This document shows, piece after piece, positions 27,638 through 36,532 of a DNA stretch of 63,094 bases. The DNA is from Hanstruepera flava (GTDB lineage Bacteria > Bacteroidota > Bacteroidia > Flavobacteriales > Flavobacteriaceae). The notes under the pieces were generated by a model that did not search any database, was not told the DNA's origin, and saw nothing but the letters and a program-made list of their open reading frames with translations. Numbering within the stretch: position 1 is the stretch's first letter; each line of letters opens with the position of its first letter. The position numbers and the translations under genes are program-made. The stretch is taken from the NCBI RefSeq assembly GCF_023634025.1, contig NZ_JALJCW010000007.1, positions 1-63,094 on the forward strand, given 5' to 3'.

Positions 27638-28531
27638 ATGAAAAAAGTAATCTTATACACACTACTCCTAGTATTTATTGTAGGATGTCAAAATTCTGAA
27701 ACTAGATATACCCAACAGTCTCCTGAAATTGAAACTGTTAAGACTTTAATAAGCAATTATAATAATAAAGCTTATGATACTAGTATATATGCTGATACCT
27801 CTAAAACGTATTACAATACAAAGAAAGAAGCAATGTCTCCTTCTGAAACCATAGCCTATCACAAAGCTAACGATGCTAATTATTCGTCAAGAGGTTTTCT
27901 GGATGAAGATCAAGAATATGAAATGGTGAAAACCGATGATGGCCAAACATGGGTGAATTGTTGGTTGGATTGGCAAGGAACTTTAGCAGCTACTGGTAAA
28001 GAGTTTTTAGTACCAATTCATTTAACCTATCAATTTAAAGATGGAAAAATAGTAAGGGAAGTTGGAATGTGGGATCCATCTGAAATAGTTCTTGCGTTAC
28101 AAGAAATTAATGGTGCTGGATCAACAATGCAAGCAGTTAATAAAGTAGTAGAAGGTTGGAATGCACATGACATTAGCAACCTTAAATCCTTATCTGTTGA
28201 AAATCTGGAAAGATCATCAAATGGCAATTTGGAAATTAACAACATTGGTGAATATGAAGGTTTTATGAATACATTTGTCACCGCTTTTCCAGACTTTAAT
28301 GTAGCGGTTAATAGTACTGCTGCTAGAGGCAATAAAGTTTATATTAACTGGACTGTTACAGGAACACATAACGGTGACTTTATGGGAAATCCTCCAACTG
28401 GCAAAAAAATGAAATCACACGGCTTTAGTGTTTGGACCATGAATGAAGATGGACTGTTTATAAGAGAAGATGCCTACTATGATAATCTTACATTATATAA
28501 TCAATTAGGTATTGCACCACCAAAACAATAA
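27638..28531 (+). CDS. Lipoprotein with two SnoaL/NTF2-like domains
   Basis: A 297-aa lipoprotein with signal MKKVILYTLLLVFIVGC (Cys17). Two successive NTF2-like folds can be seen. The first is at about 30-155 (IETVKTLISNYNNKAYDTSIYADTSKTYYN...). The second, better conserved, is at about 165-290 (VNKVVEGWNAHDISNLKSLSVENL...FPDFNVAVNSTAARGNKVYINWTVTGTHNGDFMGNPPTGKKMKSHG). The second domain is like the polyketide-cyclase/SnoaL ester cyclase group. No catalytic role can be assigned. It ends at a strong terminator before rnpB. Confidence 0.82.
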   Translation: MKKVILYTLLLVFIVGCQNSETRYTQQSPEIETVKTLISNYNNKAYDTSIYADTSKTYYNTKKEAMSPSETIAYHKANDANYSSRGFLDEDQEYEMVKTDDGQTWVNCWLDWQGTLAATGKEFLVPIHLTYQFKDGKIVREVGMWDPSEIVLALQEINGAGSTMQAVNKVVEGWNAHDISNLKSLSVENLERSSNGNLEINNIGEYEGFMNTFVTAFPDFNVAVNSTAARGNKVYINWTVTGTHNGDFMGNPPTGKKMKSHGFSVWTMNEDGLFIREDAYYDNLTLYNQLGIAPPKQ

Positions 28532-28562
28532 GACTGACACTAACCAACCAGTTATTATTGTA

Positions 28563-28588
28563 AAAACCCTCTTAAAAAAGAGGGTTTT
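28563..28588. terminator. Intrinsic terminator between lipoprotein gene and rnpB
   Basis: AAAACCCTCTT (28563-28573), AAAA loop, AAGAGGGTTTT (28578-28588) form a perfect 11-bp stem with A and T flanks. It can act for the plus-strand gene and, from the other side, for rnpB. Confidence 0.85.
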
Positions 28589-28596
28589 ATATTGTG

Positions 28597-28916
28597 AGTA
28601 AATCTATAAGCCGAATTCTGTTACAGAAACAACAATAGCACGTTGTCTGCACCTTATCATTTATCTGGATGCATTGTTGCCAATACACTCTAGCTGCCTA
28701 CCCTCCAACAATTGCACGTGCCGCACTCAAGCGTTGGTATACATGACATTGCACCGCATAGAGTTTACCTGATTTCACTACAGCTTAACCTGTACTTGCT
28801 TTCTGTTGCACTTTTCCTAGTCTCACGACTGGTGGCTGTTAACCACTATGCTTGCACTATGGTGTTCGGACTTTCCTCCAAGACAAATAAATGCCTCAGC
28901 GATAAGGCGATTTACT
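28597..28916 (-). ncRNA. rnpB: RNase P RNA (M1 RNA), type A
   Basis: The ribozyme part of RNase P, which trims the 5' ends of pre-tRNAs. On the minus strand the hallmark GGAGGAAAGTCCGAACACC lies near the 5' side (28861-28880 region), and ACAGAATTCGGCTTATAGAT closes the 3' side. The ends pair: AGTAAATC at the 5' end with GATTTACT at the 3' end (P1). Conserved internal bits such as GAGGGTAGGCAGC and GATAAATGATAAGGTGCAGACAACG agree. Length is about 320 nt. An exact -7 box (TACTTTTG on the minus strand, 28921-28928) lies just upstream and supports the 5' end. A short ORF on the plus strand here is a shadow. Confidence 0.95.
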
Positions 28917-28920
28917 ATTG

Positions 28921-28928
28921 CAAAAGTA
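28921..28928 (-). promoter_or_regulatory. Candidate -7 promoter box for rnpB
   Basis: Read on the minus strand this is TACTTTTG, an exact TAnnTTTG match placed 5 nt before the predicted 5' end of RNase P RNA, as expected for a -7 element. Confidence 0.6.
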
Positions 28929-29027
28929 ATTCAATAATTGTTAATAACTACTATTAAAATTTTGAACGAGTATTCTTAAATTGTAGCTGAATTTTTAACT
29001 TTGTTAAAATAACATTCAGACTATTTA

Positions 29028-30776
29028 ATGGAGCATTTTGTAGTATCGGCTAGAAAGTATAGACCACAGACATTTAAAGATGTTGTTGGTCAACAAGCCA
29101 TTACAAATACACTACTAAATGCCATTGAAAACAATCATTTGGCTCAGGCATTATTATTCACAGGTCCTCGTGGTGTTGGAAAAACAACTTGTGCGCGTAT
29201 TTTGGCTAAAATGATTAATAGTGATGGTTCTGAAAAAGAAGACGAAGATTTTGCGTTTAACGTTTTTGAATTGGATGCCGCCTCTAATAATGGTGTTGAT
29301 CAGATAAGGGAGTTAACCGATCAGGTTCGCATACCTCCTCAAGTAGGAAAATACAAGGTGTATATTATTGATGAAGTGCATATGCTCTCTCAAGCTGCTT
29401 TTAATGCTTTTTTAAAGACATTGGAAGAACCACCTAAGCACTGTATTTTTATTCTTGCCACCACTGAAAAACACAAGATAATCCCAACTATATTATCGCG
29501 TTGCCAAATATTCGATTTTAAGCGTATTACCGTAAATGACGCTAAAGAGTATTTAAAATATATTGCTGAAGAACAAGGTGTAGAAGCCGAAGACGATGCG
29601 CTCCACATTATTGCACAAAAAGCTGATGGCGCTATGCGTGATGCCCTTTCTATTTTTGATAGGGTTGTGAGTTTCTCCGGTAAAAATTTAACACGAAAGG
29701 CAGTTACCGAAAACCTTAATGTTTTAGATTACGAAACATATTTTAAAAGTACCGACTTAATACTCGACAATAAAATTCCTGAATTGTTAATTCAGTTTAA
29801 TTCCATTTTAGCCAAAGGTTTTGACGGCCATCATTATATTGCTGGATTAGCATCTCACTTCAGAGATCTATTGGTTTGTAAAAACTCTGAAACTATTGAA
29901 TTGTTGGAAGTTGGCAAAGAGACCAAAACTAAATATTTAGAACAATCTCAAAAAACATCACAAACATTTCTTTTTAAAGGCATTGAGCTGGCCAACGATT
30001 GCGATTTAAAGTATAAAATCAGTAAAAACCAACGTTTACTCGTTGAACTTTGCCTTATGCAACTTGCCTCTATCACTTTTGATGGAGAAAAAAAAAATAG
30101 CAAAAACTACATAATTCCAGCTAGTTATTTTAAAGCTAAAGGAATTGAGACTATAAAGGTTAATGTTCCTAATGAAAACGACAACAACAGTGGTCAATCT
30201 ATTCAACAACAGCAGCAAACAACCATTGAAACTGAAAAAAGTGAAGAATTAGAACATTCTGCATCACCTATTAATGTTGCAGAGCCTCCACCAAAAATTA
30301 GTTTAAATGTTCGTAAGCAGTCTACTTCTGCACTATCCTTAAGTAGTATTCGTGCTAAAAAGGAACACCAAATTAAGCAAATGGAGGTTGTACTTGATGA
30401 AGAAGATTTACCAAAAGAACCGTTTACTGAAGAGGAACTTGTAAAAACTTGGAACAATTATGTGAAAATGCTTCAAGATTCTGGTAAATTCAATTTGGCC
30501 TCTATCCTATCTATCGATACGCCAAAATTACAAGATACCACTATACATTTAGAATTTCCAAATGCTACAAATAAAGTGGAAGTTGAACGCCATCAATATG
30601 AATTATTAGGCTTTATTCGTAAAGCACTTAATAATTACGATATAAACCTCTCTATTACAGTTAACGAGGAAATGGAAAAACAATATGCCTACTCACCTCA
30701 AGAGAAATACGAAAAGCTAAAAGAAAAAAACCCTGCAATAACTGTACTCAAAAAAACGTTTGGATTAGATATCTAA
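29028..30776 (+). CDS. dnaX: DNA polymerase III subunit gamma/tau
   Basis: Clamp-loader ATPase subunit of the replicase. Of 582 aa, the AAA+ module comes first: RKYRPQTFKDVVGQQ, Walker A LFTGPRGVGKTTCARILAK (about 43-61), ELDAASNNGVDQIR, Walker B YIIDEVHMLS, and sensor 1 IFILATTEKHKIIPTILSRCQIFDF with the arginine finger. The four-Cys zinc module usually found between Walker A and ELDAASN is absent. In its place is SDGSEKEDEDFAFNV. The C-terminal about 200 residues are low-complexity then a tau-like domain. It probably heads an operon with a lipoprotein gene and miaE. Confidence 0.95.
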   Translation: MEHFVVSARKYRPQTFKDVVGQQAITNTLLNAIENNHLAQALLFTGPRGVGKTTCARILAKMINSDGSEKEDEDFAFNVFELDAASNNGVDQIRELTDQVRIPPQVGKYKVYIIDEVHMLSQAAFNAFLKTLEEPPKHCIFILATTEKHKIIPTILSRCQIFDFKRITVNDAKEYLKYIAEEQGVEAEDDALHIIAQKADGAMRDALSIFDRVVSFSGKNLTRKAVTENLNVLDYETYFKSTDLILDNKIPELLIQFNSILAKGFDGHHYIAGLASHFRDLLVCKNSETIELLEVGKETKTKYLEQSQKTSQTFLFKGIELANDCDLKYKISKNQRLLVELCLMQLASITFDGEKKNSKNYIIPASYFKAKGIETIKVNVPNENDNNSGQSIQQQQQTTIETEKSEELEHSASPINVAEPPPKISLNVRKQSTSALSLSSIRAKKEHQIKQMEVVLDEEDLPKEPFTEEELVKTWNNYVKMLQDSGKFNLASILSIDTPKLQDTTIHLEFPNATNKVEVERHQYELLGFIRKALNNYDINLSITVNEEMEKQYAYSPQEKYEKLKEKNPAITVLKKTFGLDI

Positions 30777-30785
30777 CTCGTCATC

Positions 30786-31343
30786 ATGAAAAAACTACTC
30801 TATCTAACTACTTTATTTATTATTACAATCTGTCTTACAGCCTGTGATGGTCGTGACCGATTAAGTATGACGCCTCAAGAAGTTCTAAAGGAGCATAAAC
30901 TATTAGATTCATTTTCAGAAAAACAAATACGCTTTATTCCTGAAGACTATGCCGAAAAAACCACAGATACTATTTTTGATAATGGTTACGAAGTACATGT
31001 AAAAATGTATAGTGACATGAATAATCATATTACTGTAAACTCGAATGGTGAAACAGTAAATTATCGTGACTTTAATTTAGATATAAAAGTCATAAGAGAT
31101 GATAAATCTATTCTTTCAATTAAAATAAATAAAGGAGTTAGTATTGTTTATGAACATTTAAGTAGGTTAAATTTAGATGAATATTATTTAAGAGATTTTT
31201 GGATTGCAAAAGACAACAAATATTATCCCAATATGCCAGCTGTTTATTTTGAATATTATTCTCCAGTTCTTAAAGATTCTTCAATTTTAGAGATTACTCC
31301 TAAAGAAAATAAGGGTTTTCTTGTAACAGAACTCATTAACTAA
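30786..31343 (+). CDS. Lipoprotein of unknown function
   Basis: A 185-aa lipoprotein. The signal MKKLLYLTTLFIITICLTAC has its Cys at residue 20. The mature part is beta-rich with many Asp, Tyr and Lys residues (for example FDNGYEVHVKMYSDMNNHI and YFEYYSPVLKDSSILEITP) and has no motif I recognise. It sits 9 nt after dnaX and 6 nt before miaE, so it belongs to the same transcript. That does not reveal a function. Confidence 0.75.
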   Translation: MKKLLYLTTLFIITICLTACDGRDRLSMTPQEVLKEHKLLDSFSEKQIRFIPEDYAEKTTDTIFDNGYEVHVKMYSDMNNHITVNSNGETVNYRDFNLDIKVIRDDKSILSIKINKGVSIVYEHLSRLNLDEYYLRDFWIAKDNKYYPNMPAVYFEYYSPVLKDSSILEITPKENKGFLVTELIN

Positions 31344-31349
31344 ATAATT

Positions 31350-31931
31350 ATGCTAGGCCTAAAACTTCCTACAGATCCTCGTTGGGTAAACATTGTAGAA
31401 AAGAACATTGAAGAGATACTTACAGATCATGCCTATTGTGAGCAAAAAGCAACCAGCACGGCTATTTCATTAATTGTTTCGTTTCCAGAATACACCGATT
31501 TAGTAAAAGAAATGACAGCTTTGGTAAAGGAGGAAATCAGCCATTTTAAAATGGTACACGACAAAATTATTGAGCGTGGGTGGGTATTGGGTCGTGACCG
31601 AAAAGATGATTACGTTATTGCTCTACACAAATTTTTTCCAAAAGGTGGTAGTAGAACCACACAATTGGTACACAGGCTATTATATGCAGCCTTAATTGAG
31701 GCAAGAAGCTGTGAACGTTTTAGATTACTGTCTGAAGAATTGGAAGATAAAGAATTGGCCGAGTTTTATAGAAAACTCATGGTAAGTGAAGCCAACCATT
31801 ACACCATGTTTCTGGGCTTTGCCAGACAATATGGAGACCGAAAAGAAGTTGATAAAAAATGGCAGGATTTATTGACTTTTGAAGCCGAAATCATGAAAGA
31901 TTTGAGCAAAAAAGAAACCATTCATGGATAA
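31350..31931 (+). CDS. miaE: tRNA-(ms2io6A37) hydroxylase
   Basis: Non-haem diiron monooxygenase that hydroxylates the isopentenyl group of ms2i6A at position 37 of tRNAs. This 193-aa ferritin-like four-helix protein begins LGLKLPTDPRWVNIVEKNIEEILTDHAYCEQKA, the family N-terminus. Diiron ligands can be assigned to Glu in DHAYCEQKA, Glu and His in KEEISHFKMVHD, Glu in IEARSCERF and Glu/His in VSEANHYTMF. It is the last gene of the dnaX operon and is followed by a hairpin terminator. miaA and miaB are not in the window. Confidence 0.93.
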   Translation: MLGLKLPTDPRWVNIVEKNIEEILTDHAYCEQKATSTAISLIVSFPEYTDLVKEMTALVKEEISHFKMVHDKIIERGWVLGRDRKDDYVIALHKFFPKGGSRTTQLVHRLLYAALIEARSCERFRLLSEELEDKELAEFYRKLMVSEANHYTMFLGFARQYGDRKEVDKKWQDLLTFEAEIMKDLSKKETIHG

Positions 31932-31933
31932 AA

Positions 31934-31960
31934 AAACTCCAACACTAAATGCTGGAGTTT
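31934..31960. terminator. Intrinsic terminator after miaE
   Basis: AAACTCCAACA (31934-31944) and TGCTGGAGTTT (31950-31960) form an 11-position stem with one mismatch and a short loop. Confidence 0.7.
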
Positions 31961-31988
31961 CTTACAATTTATTTGGTTGGTTAGTTAA

Positions 31989-32522
31989 TTAGATTTTTAT
32001 TCCAATTCCTAATTGAATGTTTGTGTTTGTAGCTTCGTATCCAGATGGATTATCATCATCTAACACATTTGTAAATCCGTAGTGGTATCTAGCATCGATA
32101 AAAATCTCATCAGATATCATAAACTCTAAACCACCAACTCCAGAGAAGCCAAAGTTTTTAAATCCATCTTCATACTCATGCACCTTTAAACTAACTAAAG
32201 GACCTGCACCTACAGATAATCTGTCTCCAATTCTGTATTTAAACAAAATTGGCATTTGAATATAGTCTATTCTTAAATCTCTGTCTTTTGCTCCTTCAGC
32301 AGAAAATTGAATTTCTGGCGCCAATCCTATTGCCGCAGATAAATCATATTCTCCAAAAAATCCAATAGCAAAACCATTTCTGTGCATATTGTCAAAAGTT
32401 GGATGTGGCTCAAAATCCAGATTAGATATATTATAACCTACACGCACACCATAAGACGCATTTTGGGCAAATGACATAGATGCTACGATAATAAAGGCTA
32501 AAAAAAGTAATGTTTTTCTCAT
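31989..32522 (-). CDS. Outer-membrane beta-barrel protein (porin-like family)
   Basis: A 177-aa protein with signal peptide MRKTLLFLAFIIVASMSFAQ. It continues with amphipathic strands typical of small eight-stranded barrels (ASYGVRVGYNISNLDF, NGFAIGFFGEYDLS, IGLAPEIQFSAEGAK, MPILFKYRIGDRLSVGAGPLVSLKV, FSGVGGLEFMISDEIFIDARYHYGFTNV). It ends GIGIKI with a terminal hydrophobic strand. These features match the PorT/OmpA-like barrel family common in Flavobacteria. Its particular substrate or partner is not known. It is a single gene. Confidence 0.88.
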   Translation of the reverse strand: MRKTLLFLAFIIVASMSFAQNASYGVRVGYNISNLDFEPHPTFDNMHRNGFAIGFFGEYDLSAAIGLAPEIQFSAEGAKDRDLRIDYIQMPILFKYRIGDRLSVGAGPLVSLKVHEYEDGFKNFGFSGVGGLEFMISDEIFIDARYHYGFTNVLDDDNPSGYEATNTNIQLGIGIKI

Positions 32523-32617
32523 AATTCTTGTTTTTATAGGTATAGATTGAATTAGTGAAAGCTAATATAATTTAATTTGTTAAATATAGTACAATAAAAA
32601 GATAAAGTGCTAGATTT

Positions 32618-33523
32618 TTACTGTGTATTGCTCGAAACCGTATCATAGTATATACTTTTAATTATACCATCGGCTAAACCAATTTTTGGCACATAAATGT
32701 CTTTTGCTCCACTCCATTTCATTGCGGACAGGTAAATACGCGTAGCAGGTATAATTACATCGGCTCTATCTTGGTTTAAATCTAATTCTGTAATACGCTC
32801 TTCGTAAGAATACGATTGAAGCATATTATAGTAACTAGTTAAATAAAAATACGTCAAAGGCTTACCAAGCGCCTTTCCTGAAATTTTAAATATTTTATTG
32901 ATGTTTCCACCAGAACCTAAAACATCTATCTTATCATATTTAGACGTATTTTCTTTAATCCATTCTTCTAATTCGTTCCAAGTTTCTTTCTTTACAATAT
33001 CATTTAACAAACGTACCGTCCCTATTTTAAATGATCTTGAGGTAACGGTTTCTCCGTTATGAAATACAGTAAACTCCGTACTACCACCACCTACATCAAC
33101 ATATAAATAGGTTTTATTAACATCTATATAAGATTGTAAATCTGTAGCAGCTATAATTGCAGCCTCTTCTTCTCCATCAATAATATCAATCTTTATTTGT
33201 GTTTCGTTTTCAACTTGAGTAGAAATTTTAATGCCATTGCTTGCCTCACGCATTGCTGATGTGGCACAGGCTTTATATTTTTCAACATTATGCGATTTCA
33301 TAAGTAATTTAAAAGCCTGCATAGTATCTAGCATACGCTCTGTATTGTGTTTTGAAATTTTTTGTTTTAAAAACACATCAGCGCCTAAACGAATTGGAAC
33401 ACGAACAAGTGAGCTTTTTTTAAATCGAGGTGGCTTTCCTTTTTCTTCAATAATATTGGCAATTAATAATCTTACGGCATTTGAACCTATATCTATTGCT
33501 GCATATTTTTTTATTGAAAGCAT
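32618..33523 (-). CDS. ppx: Exopolyphosphatase/pppGpp phosphatase family protein
   Basis: A 301-aa Ppx/GppA phosphatase with an actin-like fold. Motifs are KYAAIDIGSNAVRLLIANI (phosphate 1 loop), YVDVGGGSTEFTVF (phosphate 2 loop) and VLGSGGNINKIF. It lacks the C-terminal HD extension seen in the longer forms. It hydrolyses polyphosphate and possibly (p)ppGpp. The ATG overlaps the stop of ppk1 (TAATG), so the polyphosphate-making and polyphosphate-degrading enzymes are translationally coupled on one message. Confidence 0.93.
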   Translation of the reverse strand: MLSIKKYAAIDIGSNAVRLLIANIIEEKGKPPRFKKSSLVRVPIRLGADVFLKQKISKHNTERMLDTMQAFKLLMKSHNVEKYKACATSAMREASNGIKISTQVENETQIKIDIIDGEEEAAIIAATDLQSYIDVNKTYLYVDVGGGSTEFTVFHNGETVTSRSFKIGTVRLLNDIVKKETWNELEEWIKENTSKYDKIDVLGSGGNINKIFKISGKALGKPLTYFYLTSYYNMLQSYSYEERITELDLNQDRADVIIPATRIYLSAMKWSGAKDIYVPKIGLADGIIKSIYYDTVSSNTQ

Positions 33524-35583
33524 TAACTATTTAGTTTTTTTAAATAATAATCGTAAGTAGCAAACTGGGCTCTTACGATAGGTTGTTTTCGTTTCTTATA
33601 TTCATTGTTTTGAGTCTCGTTCAAAATACGTGCCTTAACATTGGCACTCCAATAAATATTAAAATTATCTATTAATTCTTGCTTTATATCAGTGTCGTAT
33701 ATCGGACAACTGACCTCTACACGATTTTCAATATTTCTCGTCATCCAATCTGCAGATGAAATATAAATTTTGGCGTCGGAGTCTTCCCCAAAAATATACA
33801 ACCTGGTATGTTCTAAAAATTTATCAACTATACTTATAACCTCAATGTTTTCACTCATTTCGGGAACACCAGGAATTAAACAACATATTCCGCGAACAAC
33901 CATTTGTATTTTAACGCCTGCCCTACTTGCCTCATATAACTTATCGACCATTTTGTAGCTTGATAAGCTATTCATTTTTAATCGTATTCTACCTGGTTTG
34001 CCAATTTTCACTTTAATGATTTCTGTATCAATAAGTTTAAACAGCGCTTTTTCGGTATAATGAGGTGATGTAATAATATGCTTATATCTAAAAATACGAT
34101 AATTGGTTTCAAAGAAACTAAAAACCTTATTAATGTCCTTTAATATTTTTTGATCGGCTGTAAATAAGGTATAATCCGTATATATTTTAGCTGTAGATTC
34201 ATTAAAATTTCCAGTACTAATAAAACCATAGCGTCTGGACTTTTCATTTTCATCTCGTTCAATAACACACATTTTACTGTGTACTTTTAATCCTTGAACC
34301 CCAAAAATTAAATTAACACCTTCTTGCTGCATTTGCTCGGCATAATCAATATTTGCCTGCTCATCAAAACGCGCTTGAATTTCTATTGAAACGGTAACTT
34401 TTTTACCATTTTTTGCTGCATTAATGAGCGAGCTCGCTACGTGTGAAATTTGAGCTAATCGGTAAATGGTAATTTTTATAGTGGTTACCTTTGGATCTAA
34501 AGCAGCCTCCCTTAAAAATTTTACCACATAAGAAAATGTATGATAAGGCGTATGGATTAAAAAGTCTTTGTCTTTAATGGTAGAAAAAATACTCTTCTCT
34601 AAACTTAAGCCTTTAACCGGAAGTGGTTCAATTTTATCATAAAGCAAGTCCGTTCGCCCTAAACTAGGAAAACCCATGTAATCGCGCCTATTGTGATAAC
34701 GACCACCAGGAATGATACTATCGGTAGATTCAATTCCCATTTTATCCATTAAAAAGGATAATGTTTCCTTGTCAATGGTTTTATCGTATACAAAACGTAC
34801 TGGCTCACCTACTTGTCTATGCTTAACACTGTCTGAAATTTTCTCAATAAAGCTTTTACTAAAATCACTTTCTAAATCTAACTCGCCATCTCTAGTAATC
34901 TTGATCATATGAGCGCTAATACTCTGATAATCAAAAATATTAAAGATATCATTTAAGCAGTAACGTAGCAAGTCATCAAGCATAATGATGTAATCGTTAC
35001 CATCAAGTTCTGGTAACACCACAAATCGATTCATGCTTTTTGAAATTTCAATTAATGCATATTGATTCGTGTCGTTTCTTAATTTTAAATTAACGGCAAG
35101 ATAGGCTGCACTATCTTTTAAGTTTGGTAAATCAACCGAATCGCTTAAAATAATTGTAACTAATGCTGGGCTTACATTCTGAATAAAGTAGCTTTTAACA
35201 AAACTATGGTGTTCGGGCCTTATTTGGGTTTCATTAACCATAAATATGTGCTCCGTTTCCAATTCTTTTTGAATTCTACTTAAAATTTCAAGGCTATCAC
35301 TTTGTTGTTTAATTACTATTTGCGTAATAATATCTAAAAGTTCATTGGCTTTAATACCACCAAGCTCACTTTTTCCGCCTTTACCCGCTTCTACTATTCG
35401 CTTAACGGTAGCATAACGTACTTTAAAAAATTCATCTAAATTATTAGAAAAAATACCAAGGAATCTTAATCTTTCAATTAAAGGAACTGTTTCATCGTCA
35501 GCTTCTTGAAGAACTCTAGCGTTAAATTGCAGCCAGCTTACTTCTCTATTTATATATGAATTTTGTAGTACTTCCTTATTCAT
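33523..35583 (-). CDS. ppk1: Polyphosphate kinase 1
   Basis: Makes polyphosphate from ATP. The 686-aa length is normal. The N-terminal domain starts NREVSWLQFNARVLQEA and contains FLGIFSNNLDEFFKVRYATV. The phospholipase D-like catalytic domains carry the autophosphorylated His in GLKVHSKMCVI (about residue 432) and a second conserved His in EHTRLYIFGEDSDAKIYISSADWMTRN (about 592). The frame can extend to a TTG one codon upstream, and the ATG at 35583 is used. A TATATTTG box on the minus strand at 35604-35611 is a candidate -7 element. Overlaps ppx. Confidence 0.95.
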   Translation of the reverse strand: MNKEVLQNSYINREVSWLQFNARVLQEADDETVPLIERLRFLGIFSNNLDEFFKVRYATVKRIVEAGKGGKSELGGIKANELLDIITQIVIKQQSDSLEILSRIQKELETEHIFMVNETQIRPEHHSFVKSYFIQNVSPALVTIILSDSVDLPNLKDSAAYLAVNLKLRNDTNQYALIEISKSMNRFVVLPELDGNDYIIMLDDLLRYCLNDIFNIFDYQSISAHMIKITRDGELDLESDFSKSFIEKISDSVKHRQVGEPVRFVYDKTIDKETLSFLMDKMGIESTDSIIPGGRYHNRRDYMGFPSLGRTDLLYDKIEPLPVKGLSLEKSIFSTIKDKDFLIHTPYHTFSYVVKFLREAALDPKVTTIKITIYRLAQISHVASSLINAAKNGKKVTVSIEIQARFDEQANIDYAEQMQQEGVNLIFGVQGLKVHSKMCVIERDENEKSRRYGFISTGNFNESTAKIYTDYTLFTADQKILKDINKVFSFFETNYRIFRYKHIITSPHYTEKALFKLIDTEIIKVKIGKPGRIRLKMNSLSSYKMVDKLYEASRAGVKIQMVVRGICCLIPGVPEMSENIEVISIVDKFLEHTRLYIFGEDSDAKIYISSADWMTRNIENRVEVSCPIYDTDIKQELIDNFNIYWSANVKARILNETQNNEYKKRKQPIVRAQFATYDYYLKKLNS

Positions 35584-35744
35584 CAAATTATTTTGTAACC
35601 ATACAAATATATTTCATTTTTAATTGCTTTTAGGGGTTAAATAGAAATTTCTTAAAAATTTCATTTTTGTATTAATTTTCTTACCAATTAAGTATTTCAT
35701 CGTATTAATTATACACTTAATTGACAAAAAAAGTAAAAATAAAG

Positions 35745-35774
35745 TTGGATATTTTAATAAAATGTATAGATTTG
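35745..35774 (+). promoter_or_regulatory. Strong Bacteroidetes-type promoter
   Basis: TTG (35745-35747), 19 nt, then TAGATTTG (35767-35774) match TTG-N19-TAnnTTTG fully. The ATG at 35799 lies 24 nt downstream. This match also argues against an upstream TTG start at 35721 for the next gene, because the promoter lies inside that extension. Confidence 0.7.
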
Positions 35775-35798
35775 TTGCCAAGGAATAATTCTAAAATT

Positions 35799-36257
35799 AT
35801 GAATATGAAAACTAAACTACTTGTTTTTTGTGCTATTTTTTTCATAACATCAAGCACTCTTTTTTCCCAAAAGAATAACGAGCCTCAAGGCATTATCAGT
35901 CAAAAAGTTGCCATAAAAAAATACCATGACCGTGACGAATTAGATCAAATGAACAAAGGTCAATTATTAGACTTATATATAGAACGCATTGAAGTAATAG
36001 TTAAAATACTACCTAACATCGCTTTTACCAACAAGCCTGGTGTAACCATTCAAGCTTTAGGTATACCAGATACTAAAGATCATCGCAAGGCTTTAGAAGA
36101 AAATATTGAAGCTGCTTCTGAATATTTTGATAATACTATAGAATTTCAAACTAAAATTCTGCCATATTCAGACAAAACAAATTTAATTGCTGCTATTTTA
36201 TTTTACGAGCAAACTTTAAAATCATTACATACTTATAACGAATTTAATGAGTATTAA
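35799..36257 (+). CDS. Small secreted protein of unknown function
   Basis: A 152-aa protein with a Sec signal peptide (MNMKTKLLVFCAIFFITSSTLFSQ). The mature domain is helical and charged, with DRDELDQMNKGQLLDLYIERIEVIVKILPNIAFTNKPGVTIQALGIPDT followed by KDHRKALEENIEAASEYFDNTIEFQTKILPYSD. No enzyme motif was seen. The start at 35799 was chosen because a full promoter lies just upstream and because it begins the signal peptide. A clear terminator follows. It lies just before the gliding/adhesin locus but is separated from it by the terminator. Confidence 0.75.
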   Translation: MNMKTKLLVFCAIFFITSSTLFSQKNNEPQGIISQKVAIKKYHDRDELDQMNKGQLLDLYIERIEVIVKILPNIAFTNKPGVTIQALGIPDTKDHRKALEENIEAASEYFDNTIEFQTKILPYSDKTNLIAAILFYEQTLKSLHTYNEFNEY

Positions 36258-36287
36258 AACTTTTTAATTTCACACTATAATTAAAAG

Positions 36288-36317
36288 AATCCCTGATTAT
36301 AAAAGTCAGGGATTTTT
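36288..36317 (+). terminator. Intrinsic terminator
   Basis: AATCCCTGA (36288-36296), 9-nt loop, TCAGGGATT (36306-36314), then TTTT. It separates the small secreted gene from the gliding/adhesin operon. Confidence 0.85.
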
Positions 36318-36361
36318 TCATACTACACATTAACCTTCAGTTTTTTATATCAAAAATAAAC

Positions 36362-36424
36362 TAGTGACTTTCACTAATCTATGTAAAAAACAATATTATT
36401 TGTAATATATATACTACAAATAAT
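36362..36424 (+). promoter_or_regulatory. Two palindromes upstream of the gliding/adhesin operon promoter
   Basis: TAGTGA-ctt-TCACTA (36362-36376) and ATTATTTGTA-N10-TACAAATAAT (36395-36424, ten perfect base pairs) lie just upstream of the candidate promoter at 36453-36484. They look like regulator binding sites. No regulator gene is adjacent. Confidence 0.4.
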
Positions 36425-36452
36425 TTATTTTTATGTATTTCATCGATATTTT

Positions 36453-36484
36453 TTTGTATTTCATAGGATTTATTTATATGTTTG
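36453..36484 (+). promoter_or_regulatory. Candidate promoter of the gliding/adhesin operon
   Basis: TTTG (36453-36456), 20 nt, TATGTTTG (36477-36484) fit the Bacteroidetes consensus with 20 rather than 19 nt spacing. The first gene starts at 36533, 49 nt downstream. Confidence 0.55.
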
Positions 36485-36532
36485 ATGTGATGATAAATAA
36501 AACCCCAAAATTGAACAATAAACTTACTTACT

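Noticed and set aside
28712-28957. Plus-strand ORF of 81 codons
   Set aside because: It lies antisense to the RNase P RNA, whose conserved sequence and end pairing explain the region.
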